Shown here in pieces: positions 6,212-11,464 of a stretch of DNA of 11,464 nt; position 1 is the first letter of the stretch; every line of letters starts with the position of its first letter. Source of the stretch: DATLGB01 sp038318085 (GTDB taxonomy: Bacteria; Actinomycetota; Thermoleophilia; Solirubrobacterales; Solirubrobacteraceae); NCBI GenBank assembly GCA_038318085.1, contig JBBQBV010000119.1:1-11464 (forward strand). The letters are read 5' to 3'. Under the pieces are notes generated by a model. It saw nothing but the letters and a program-made list of their open reading frames with translations. It had not been told where the DNA came from and did not search any database. Both the position numbers and the translations under genes were made by a program.

Positions 6212-6961
6212 TCAGCGACGCTGATGAGCGCCGGCTCCCAGAAGGGCTCGGTGCCATTCGGTCTCGACCGTCGCGAGCCGTGCCGCGACGGCGACGGCTT
6301 CGGGGCCGAGGCAGCGCAGCGTCGTGTCCTGCGCCCCGAGGCGGAGCGCTCCGGTGGGCAGCGGCTCGGGCGCGCCGACGCCGACGAGGGTGAGCGACGC
6401 GAGCACGCGCGCCGCCCCGGCGACCGCCGGCGAGCGCAGCACGGCCTGGTCCGCGGTGGCGACGGCGTCGTCGAGCACGGCGCCGCCGTCGCGGGTGATC
6501 CGCACCCGTGTCGTAGCCGCCCCGGGCCCCTCGTCGTGGCGACCGAAGACCACCGTGTCCCGCAGCAGGACGCGCGCGCCCGTCGCGGTGGCGACGTCCA
6601 GGCGCCGCTGCAGGCGCGTGTGGGCGGCGAGCACGAGCGGCTGCGCGAGCCACAGCAGCCGTCCGCCGGCGCCCACGTCCACCCGCATCACCTGCCGGAT
6701 TGAAGGCCGGGCCGCGGGGACGGGATGGGCCAGCGTCGCGGAGAGCTCGACGATCTCGAGGCTCGCCCCGGGGCCGACCCGGACCTCTGTCGCCACGTCG
6801 TCACCGGCGACCAGGCACGCACTCGTCTGGACGACCGCGACACGTGCCAGCGCGCCGATCGGCGCCAGCGGCCGCAGGCCGACCGGGTCGCAGCCGGCCA
6901 GCTCGGCGATGATGCTGGCCCCGCCACGACGCTCGACGGCGATGCGGGCCGCCGCTGTCAA
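6212..6961 (-). CDS. ureD: Urease accessory protein UreD
   Basis: 249 residues, last gene of the urease operon. UreD (UreH in some species) is the scaffold that binds apo-urease and, with UreF and UreG, carries nickel into the active site. The sequence shows the family's beta-rich pattern: 'LRPLAPIGALARVAVVQTSACLVAGDDVATEVRVGPGASLEIVELSATLAHPVP', then 'WLAQPLVLAAHTRLQRRLDV', 'LRDTVVFGRHDEGPGAATTRVRI' and 'AVLRSPAVAGAARVLASLTLVG'. It is slightly short for the family (often 260-280), which matches other actinobacterial forms. The start is a TTG that overlaps the ureG stop as TTGA, implying coupled translation. It is the most diverged member of the set, as usual for UreD; operon position supports the call. 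Confidence 0.9.
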   Translation of the reverse strand: MTAAARIAVERRGGASIIAELAGCDPVGLRPLAPIGALARVAVVQTSACLVAGDDVATEVRVGPGASLEIVELSATLAHPVPAARPSIRQVMRVDVGAGGRLLWLAQPLVLAAHTRLQRRLDVATATGARVLLRDTVVFGRHDEGPGAATTRVRITRDGGAVLDDAVATADQAVLRSPAVAGAARVLASLTLVGVGAPEPLPTGALRLGAQDTTLRCLGPEAVAVAARLATVETEWHRALLGAGAHQRR

Positions 6962-7647
6962 TGCGCGTGCCCGTGGGGCACCGCAGGACCGACGTCGGAG
7001 CTCCGCAAGTGGCCGGCGCGGAAGTCGGCGAGCCGGAGCTCGAGCCAGTCCGCGACCCGCTGGGCGCCCCCCTCACGCAAGCTGATCGGCAGGACGGGCA
7101 GCGCTCCGCGATGGCCGCGCGCGCCCTCGAGCATGACGCCCACGTCCGCGCCGACCAGCGGGGCGAGGTCGGTCTTGTTGATCACCAGCAGGTCCGAGCG
7201 GGTGATCCCGGGGCCGCCCTTGCGGGGGACGTCGTCGCCGCCCGCGCAGTCGAGCACGAAGATCTGGACGTCGGCGAGGGCGGGGCCGAAGACCGCCGTG
7301 AGGTTGTCGCCGCCGCTCTCGACCAGGACCAGGTCGAGCGGGCCGTGCGCCGCCTCGAGGGCCTCGACGGCCTCGAGGTTGTGGGTGACGTCGTCGCGGA
7401 TGGCGGTGTGCGGACAGCACCCGGTCTGCACCGCGACGATGCGCTCGGGCGGGAGCACCCCCGTGGAACGGAGGAGCTCGGCGTCCTCGGTCGTGTAGAT
7501 GTCGTTCGTGACGACGCCGATCCGCAGCCGTCCGCTGAGCACACGACACACCTCGGCGATCAGCGAGCTCTTGCCGGTGCCGACGGGTCCGCCGACTCCC
7601 ACGCGCAGCGCGCGGACGGGCGAGACGGGATGACGGTCAGCTGGCAA
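6958..7647 (-). CDS. ureG: Urease accessory GTPase UreG
   Basis: 229 residues. UreG is the SIMIBI-class GTPase that drives nickel delivery to urease. Visible motifs: P-loop 'GPVGTGKS' (20-27), switch region 'TNDIYTTEDAELL' (47-59), the nickel-binding Cys-Pro-His motif in 'TGCCPHTAIRDD' (Cys78, His80), 'ESGGDNL' (110-116) and the guanine-specificity motif 'NKTD' (157-160). The usual 'GGCPH' reads 'GCCPH', with an extra cysteine beside the metal-binding one. The C-terminus ends 'HGHAH', a small histidine cluster that may bind metal. The start chosen is TTG at 7647, inside the last codons of ureF (11-bp overlap), as it gives a normal UreG N-terminus. Confidence 0.97.
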   Translation of the reverse strand: MPADRHPVSPVRALRVGVGGPVGTGKSSLIAEVCRVLSGRLRIGVVTNDIYTTEDAELLRSTGVLPPERIVAVQTGCCPHTAIRDDVTHNLEAVEALEAAHGPLDLVLVESGGDNLTAVFGPALADVQIFVLDCAGGDDVPRKGGPGITRSDLLVINKTDLAPLVGADVGVMLEGARGHRGALPVLPISLREGGAQRVADWLELRLADFRAGHLRSSDVGPAVPHGHAH

Positions 7648-8308
7648 AGAGCCTCGTCAGCTCCTTGTCGTGCGTCAGGGAGCGCAGGTCGAGCAGCGGG
7701 GCGGCCGCGCTCGGCAGCTCCGCGGGGGCGCAGGGCCGGGCGGCGCGCCGGGCGAGCTGTTCGAGCTCTGCGGCCTGGGCGGCGAGCCAGGCACTCGCCG
7801 CGGCGGCGTCGACAGGCAACAGCTTGACCGCCGCGGCGGCGACGGTGGCGGCGTCCTCGTAGAGGGCCACCAGCGCCGCGTCGACTCCAGACAGGCCCCC
7901 GGCAGCGCCCGCCACGCCGAGGGCGACAGGCCGCGGGGTGGTGGCGGAGGCGCTGCGGTAGGCCGGCAGGATCGGATCGGCCGGCCAGAGCACGATGGCG
8001 GTCCGCAGCAGCGACCGGCCCAGCGTGCAGGCGGCCCGTCGCAGCGCCGGGCTTGGGCAGCGGGCGGCCGCCTCGTCGTCGAGCACGAGCAGGGCGTCGA
8101 GGTCGCCGGCCGTCGCCGCGCGCACGGCCGCGGCGGTCAGCGCAGCCTCGGTGAAGCCGACTGTGTGCAGGCGCCCGCGCATCAGGGCGGGCACGTCGGC
8201 GGGCGCCAGGCCCGCCGCGACGGCCGCCTCCAGGCCGCCGGAGTGCGCGTAGCCGCCCGTCGGGGTCCGGGCGTCGGCGAGCAGCAGGGCGCTGAGCGAC
8301 ACCGCCAT
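7637..8308 (-). CDS. ureF: Urease accessory protein UreF
   Basis: 223 residues, all-helical and very alanine-rich. UreF bridges UreD and UreG and controls GTPase-coupled nickel insertion. The N-terminal signature 'LLLADARTPTGGYAHSGGLEAAV' (8-30) corresponds to the family's 'PxGxYxxSxGLE' motif, and the C-terminal 'RSLTHDKELTRLFAS' resembles the family's 'MxHExLxxRLFxS' end. The ATG starts 1 bp after the ureC stop, and the 3' end overlaps ureG. Confidence comes from both the motifs and the fixed gene order. Confidence 0.93.
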   Translation of the reverse strand: MAVSLSALLLADARTPTGGYAHSGGLEAAVAAGLAPADVPALMRGRLHTVGFTEAALTAAAVRAATAGDLDALLVLDDEAAARCPSPALRRAACTLGRSLLRTAIVLWPADPILPAYRSASATTPRPVALGVAGAAGGLSGVDAALVALYEDAATVAAAAVKLLPVDAAAASAWLAAQAAELEQLARRAARPCAPAELPSAAAPLLDLRSLTHDKELTRLFAS

Positions 8309-8309
8309 C

Positions 8310-10019
8310 TCAAAAGAGGTTGTAGCGCTGGGCCATAGGCAGCACGGAGGCGGGCTCCGGCTCGATCAGCTCACCGTCGATCGTGACGGTGAACGCCGCC
8401 GCGTCCACACGGATGTCCGGCAGCGCGTCGTTGTTGGGCAGGTCGGCCTTGGTGAGCGCCCGCACGCCGTCGACGGCCAGCAGGGGGCGGCGGAGCCCAA
8501 GGCGCTCGACGATTCCGTCCTCGAGCGCCGCGGGCGCGACCCACGAGACGGAGTGGTGGCCGGCGACCGCCTCCGCGGCGGCGAACATCGGGCGCCCGAA
8601 CACGGGCTGCGGCGTCGGGATGGAGGCGTTGGCGTCTCCGATCTGCGCCCAGGCGATCGCGCCGCCCTTGAGGACGACGTGCGGGCGGACCCCGAAGAAG
8701 GCGGGCTCCCAGAGGCACAGGTCGGCGAGCTTGCCCACCTCGACGGACCCCACGAGCCCCGCGATGCCGTGGGCGACCGCCGGGCAGATCGTGTACTTCG
8801 CGACGTAGCGACGGGCGCGCAGGTTGTCCGCCCGCTCGCCCGCCTCGAGCTGTCCCCGCCGCCGCTTCATCACGTGTGCGGTCTGCCACGTGCGGACGAT
8901 GGTCTCCCCGACGCGGCCCATGGCCTGCGCGTCCGAGCCGATCATGCTGATCGCCCCGAGGTCGTGCAGGACGTCCTCGGCGGCGATCGTTCCCGCGCGT
9001 ATCCGGCTCTCGGCGAAGGCGAGATCCTCCGGGATGCGCGGGTTGAGGTGATGGCAGACCATCAGCATGTCCAGATGCTCGGCCACCGTGTTGACCGTGT
9101 GCGGGCGCGTCGGGTTCGTCGAGGAAGGCAGGACGTGGGGCTCACCGGCGATCGCGATGATGTCCGGCGCGTGGCCGCCGCCCGCGCCCTCGGTGTGGTA
9201 GGCGTGGATCGTCCGGCCGGCGATCGCCGCGACGGTCGACTCGAGGTAGCCCGCCTCGTTGAGGGTGTCCGTGTGGATGGCGACCTGGACGCCTCCGCGG
9301 TCGGCGGCGCGCAGGCACGCGTCGATCGCCGCCGGCGTCGACCCCCAGTCCTCGTGCAGCTTGAAGCCGCCGGCACCGGCACGCAGCTGCTCGTCCAGCG
9401 CCTCCTGGCTGATGGTGTTGCCCTTGCCGAGCAGCAGCACGTTCACGGGCTGGCCGTCGAGCGCTCGGTGCATCAGCGCCAGCGACGGAGCCCCGGGCGT
9501 GACCGTCGTGGCCCGGGTGCCCTCGCTGGGGCCGGTCCCGCCGCCGACGAGCGTCGTGATGCCGCTGGCGAGCGCCTCCGGCACGAGGCTCGGGGTGATG
9601 AAGTGCACGTGGCAGTCGACGCCGCCGGGCGTGAGGATGCGCCCCTCTCCGGCGATGATGTCGGTGCAGGGGCCGATCCGGAGCTGGGGGTGCACCCCGT
9701 CCATGACGTCGGGGTTGCCGGCCTTGCCCAGCGCGCTGATCCGGCCGTCGCGGATCCCGACGTCGGCCTTGACGACCCCGCGGTGATCGAGGACCAGCGC
9801 GTTGGTGATGACGGTGTCCGGAGCGCCTTCGGCCCGCGTCGCCGTCCCCTGCGCCATCGACTCGCGGATCGTCTTACCGCCGCCGAAGACCGCCTCCTCC
9901 CCTCCAACGCAGGCGTCGTACTCGACCTCGATCCACAGGTCCGTGTCGGCGAGCCGCACGCGGTCACCGACCGTCGGCCCGTACAGCGAGGCGTAGCGCT
10001 CGCGGCTGATCTCGCTCAC
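8310..10019 (-). CDS. ureC: Urease alpha subunit UreC
   Basis: 569 residues, full family length (about 567-573). UreC carries the di-nickel centre that hydrolyses urea to ammonia and carbamate. All expected active-site residues are visible: His137 and His139 in 'DCHVHF', the carbamylated Lys220 in 'GGFKLHEDWG', His249 in 'AIHTDTLNE', His275 in 'YHTEGAGGGHAPD', the mobile-flap Cys322-His323 in 'MVCHHL', and Asp363 in 'GSDAQAMGR'. The C-terminus 'MAQRYNLF' is the usual urease end. The GTG start ('SEISRERYASLYGPTVGD') overlaps the ureB stop as GTGA; the frame remains open further upstream, but those codons are antisense shadow. Nothing suggests inactivation. Confidence 0.98.
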   Translation of the reverse strand: MSEISRERYASLYGPTVGDRVRLADTDLWIEVEYDACVGGEEAVFGGGKTIRESMAQGTATRAEGAPDTVITNALVLDHRGVVKADVGIRDGRISALGKAGNPDVMDGVHPQLRIGPCTDIIAGEGRILTPGGVDCHVHFITPSLVPEALASGITTLVGGGTGPSEGTRATTVTPGAPSLALMHRALDGQPVNVLLLGKGNTISQEALDEQLRAGAGGFKLHEDWGSTPAAIDACLRAADRGGVQVAIHTDTLNEAGYLESTVAAIAGRTIHAYHTEGAGGGHAPDIIAIAGEPHVLPSSTNPTRPHTVNTVAEHLDMLMVCHHLNPRIPEDLAFAESRIRAGTIAAEDVLHDLGAISMIGSDAQAMGRVGETIVRTWQTAHVMKRRRGQLEAGERADNLRARRYVAKYTICPAVAHGIAGLVGSVEVGKLADLCLWEPAFFGVRPHVVLKGGAIAWAQIGDANASIPTPQPVFGRPMFAAAEAVAGHHSVSWVAPAALEDGIVERLGLRRPLLAVDGVRALTKADLPNNDALPDIRVDAAAFTVTIDGELIEPEPASVLPMAQRYNLF

Positions 10020-10315
10020 GCCGACCCGCGGATCTGCAGGCCCGGGACGTGCCGCGCGCCCGCCAGCGCGACGAGCGCCACCTCGCGCTCGACGCCGGGC
10101 TCGAAGCGGACCGAGGTCCCGGCGGGGATGTCCAGCCGGAAGCCCTCGGCGGCGGCGCGATCGAAGCTCAGGGCCGGATTGACCACGGGGAAGTGAAAGT
10201 GCGAGCCCACCTGGATCGGGCGGTCGCCGGTGTTGACCACGCGCAGGCTCCGGCGCTCGCGGCCCGCGGCCAGCTCGATGTTCCCGGGAGCCGTGCGCAC
10301 CTCGCCCGGGATCAC
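10016..10315 (-). CDS. ureB: Urease beta subunit UreB
   Basis: 99 residues; a separate beta subunit, as in most bacteria and unlike the UreA-UreB fusion of Helicobacter. Family landmarks: 'MIPGEVRTAPGNIELAAGRERRSLRVVNTGDRPIQVGSHFHF', 'VNPALSFDRAAAEGFRLDIPAGTSVRFEPG' and 'EVALVALAG'. The usual 'HFHFFEVN' reads 'HFHFPVVN', a mild change. The GTG start overlaps the ureA stop (GTGA at 10315-10312) and the 3' end overlaps ureC the same way. It packs with UreA and UreC in the (ABC)3 enzyme. Confidence 0.96.
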   Translation of the reverse strand: MIPGEVRTAPGNIELAAGRERRSLRVVNTGDRPIQVGSHFHFPVVNPALSFDRAAAEGFRLDIPAGTSVRFEPGVEREVALVALAGARHVPGLQIRGSA

Positions 10316-10614
10316 GGGACGGGGTCGTGGATCGTGACGAGCTTGCGCCCGTCCGGGAAGGTCGCCTCGACCTGGACGTCGTGGAGCAGCTCGGGGACAC
10401 CCTCCATCAGCTGCTCGCGCGTGAGCACCGCACGGCCGTGGCGCATGAGCCCCTCGACGGTCGCGCCCTCGCGCGCCCGCTCGATGACCCAGGTCGACAG
10501 CAGGGCGACGGCCTCGGGATGGTTGAGCAGCACCCCGCGCGCGAGGCGGTCGCGCGCGACCATGCCCGCGACGGCCAGCAGAAGCTTCTCCTGGTCGGAA
10601 GGCGTCAGCCGCAC
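10312..10614 (-). CDS. ureA: Urease gamma subunit UreA
   Basis: 100 residues from the GTG at 10614, exactly the family length. It reads 'VRLTPSDQEKLLLAVAGMVARDRLARG', 'LNHPEAVALLSTWVIERAREGATVEGLM' and 'EGVPELLHDVQVEATFPDGRKLVTIHDPVP', all diagnostic of UreA. First gene of the operon. The frame is open for 33 more codons upstream, but those lack family similarity, and UreA normally starts at M/V-x-LTP. A GGGGAGG sequence lies too far upstream (about 18 nt) to be a good ribosome site for this start; the nearer AGCGAG would be weak. So the start is set by homology, not by the ribosome site. Confidence 0.96.
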   Translation of the reverse strand: MRLTPSDQEKLLLAVAGMVARDRLARGVLLNHPEAVALLSTWVIERAREGATVEGLMRHGRAVLTREQLMEGVPELLHDVQVEATFPDGRKLVTIHDPVP

Positions 10615-10731
10615 CGGCTCGCTTTTACCGCACCTCCCCACCCCTCGCAAGCTCGCCATCCGGGCATCGACATACGTCCAGTCACGGCATCCGGTTCTTG
10701 TACGCTCGGCCATACCGATCCGAAGCGATGC

Positions 10732-10974
10732 ATGATGGGAGTCTCCTCACATCCAGTCGGGCCTCTGACGCGCTGGCGCCTGGCCGGGTCACGCCGCCGC
10801 CGCGACGGTCGAGCGCTGCGGTCGGAGTTCGAGCTCGAGCGTCCGCGCGGGCTGGCGGCGCTGCGCGCACTGGCGGCGAGCGTCGGGGACCTCGAACGCG
10901 AGCGGATCCGCTCGCATGCCGCACCTTCAGCCGATGTCAGCGCCGCCTCGAGTGCGCGCGCCACGCCACGCTGA
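10732..10974 (+). CDS. Possible small protein of unknown function (80 residues)
   Basis: ATG-ATG start at 10732 and stop at 10972-10974. The peptide is very arginine-rich, with a helical-looking stretch 'ELERPRGLAALRALAASVGDLERERIRSH', and third positions are G/C-biased. No Shine-Dalgarno sequence is evident and I do not recognise a family. In DNA this GC-rich, a chance ORF of this size is common, so this is a weak call. It would lie divergent to ureA and upstream of the permease gene. Confidence 0.25.
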   Translation: MMGVSSHPVGPLTRWRLAGSRRRRDGRALRSEFELERPRGLAALRALAASVGDLERERIRSHAAPSADVSAASSARATPR

Positions 10975-11013
10975 CGGCCGCCTGATCTCGCCGAGCGGGC
11001 CCTGCCGGGGGTG

Positions 11014-11030
11014 TTGGACTTCTGTCCTAA
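11014..11030 (+). promoter_or_regulatory. GGAC-N4-GTCC dyad, DosR/NarL-type site candidate
   Basis: TTGGACTTCTGTCCTAA holds the perfect half-sites GGAC and GTCC separated by 4 nt and flanked by TT and AA-like bases. The layout matches the core of the mycobacterial DosR box (GGGAC-TWWA-GTCCC), although the outer G/C pair is missing. It lies about 123 bp upstream of the permease ATG. Binding by a LuxR/NarL-type response regulator is inference; no such gene is in the window. Confidence 0.35.
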
Positions 11031-11152
11031 ACGCCGGTGCGACGTCCTACCCCTGGGCCATTTCGCGGCCAGGTCGCCGCGCTTAGCGTTCGCGTCCTCG
11101 ACGAGCGTGCCGCGAATCGCCGCGACACGATGCAGGACGACCAGGAGGCTTC

Positions 11153-11464
11153 ATGGCCACCAGCACTGCAGCGCCCGCGGCACGGGTCAAGAGCAGATTC
11201 AAGCGACTCGTCGACGACCCGACGCTCGAGGACTATTCGCTGCGCTACGCCCCGAGCACGTTCCGCCGCTGGAGCGAATACACCGTCGCCACCGCTGCCC
11301 TGGGCGGCATCGCCTACCTGGCCGATTTCGCGATCGGGGCCTCGATCGCGATCACCTTCGGGTTCTCCAACGCGCTGGTCGCGATCCTGCTCGCCGCGGT
11401 GGTCATCTTCCTCACGTCCTTCCCGATCGCCTACTACTCGGCCAAGTACTCGATCGACATGGAC
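11153..11464 (+). CDS. NCS1-family nucleobase/allantoin-type permease (3' partial)
   Basis: The first 104 residues are visible; the gene runs off the right edge (family length about 450-500). The start ATG has a perfect AGGAGG 4 nt upstream. The cytoplasmic N-terminus contains 'LEDYSLRYAPSTFRRWSEYTVATAALGGIAYLADFAIGASI', typical of prokaryotic NCS1 purine/cytosine permease-like proteins. Two membrane helices are seen (about 43-68 and 73-96), ending in 'FPIAYYSAKYSIDMD'. NCS1 members import cytosine, purines, allantoin or hydantoins with protons or sodium, and some eukaryotic relatives also carry urea. Its position divergent to the urease operon suggests it imports a nitrogen source whose breakdown gives urea, or urea itself. 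The substrate cannot be read from this fragment. Confidence 0.88.
   Translation, partial: MATSTAAPAARVKSRFKRLVDDPTLEDYSLRYAPSTFRRWSEYTVATAALGGIAYLADFAIGASIAITFGFSNALVAILLAAVVIFLTSFPIAYYSAKYSIDMD

Larger units (their letters stand above)
10615..11152. other. Divergent intergenic region between ureA and the NCS1 permease gene
   Basis: 538 bp between two divergently transcribed genes, so it must hold both promoters. I see no convincing -35/-10 pair for ureA. It contains one possible small ORF (10732-10974) and a GGAC-N4-GTCC dyad (11014-11030) about 123 bp before the permease start. No repeat, tRNA or clear GlnR-type box (GTnAC-N6-GnAAC) was found by eye. Confidence 0.5.

Noticed and set aside
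8553..10196. A 547-residue open frame on the plus strand opposite ureC
   Set aside because: ureC on the minus strand is complete with all active-site residues. The plus frame is low-complexity Arg/Gly/Val/Asp sequence, as expected for a shadow in GC-rich DNA.
10312..10713. A longer UreA starting upstream of 10614
   Set aside because: The 33 extra residues show no similarity to UreA, whose N-terminus is normally right at x-LTP; the shorter form has exactly the family length.
1..11464. CRISPR arrays, tRNA/rRNA genes, insertion sequences
   Set aside because: No regularly spaced direct repeats, no tRNA-like arms, and no transposase or terminal repeats were seen on either strand; the similar stretches at 1-320 are the two peptidoglycan-binding protein repeats.

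Overview
This is a GC-rich window (about 70% G+C, strong G/C at third codon positions, many GTG and TTG starts). It fits a high-GC actinobacterium. The ureABCFGD order without ureE is the one known from Mycobacterium tuberculosis. The NCS1 permease, the YncE-type propeller and the overall style also fit Thermoleophilia/Solirubrobacterales, but that lineage call is inference only.

Layout. 1-716 (+): C-terminal part of a secreted-type protein with two peptidoglycan-binding repeats and an NlpC/P60-like domain. 713-1911 (-) and 1909-2514 (+): a drug-efflux MFS gene and a TetR regulator, arranged head to head. Both have lost their 5' ends at a single point near 1909-1920, and the MFS gene also carries a frameshift near 1600, so the pair looks like a decayed regulator/efflux module. 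2523-3448 (-): a two-gene operon of an SRPBCC-fold protein and a MarR regulator, with an inverted-repeat operator candidate at the promoter. 3655-5181 (+): a TIR domain joined through one membrane helix to a seven-repeat beta-propeller, the most unusual protein here. 5280-5675 (+): a VOC/glyoxalase-fold protein. 5721-6117 (-): an internal fragment of an MMPL-type transporter, truncated at both ends and frameshifted.

6212-10614 (-): a compact, intact urease operon, ureA-ureB-ureC-ureF-ureG-ureD, in which neighbouring genes overlap by a few bases or are 1 bp apart. UreABC form the nickel enzyme; UreF, UreG and UreD are the accessory proteins that insert nickel. 11153-end (+): the start of an NCS1-family nucleobase/allantoin-type permease, transcribed divergently from the urease genes. 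Together these suggest a nitrogen-scavenging locus that imports a nitrogenous compound and hydrolyses urea. The 538-bp gap between ureA and the permease contains a dyad like the DosR/NarL class of response-regulator site and one doubtful small ORF.

No tRNA, rRNA, CRISPR array, insertion sequence or integrase was seen. The best candidates for something undescribed are the TIR-membrane-propeller protein and the double-truncation junction.
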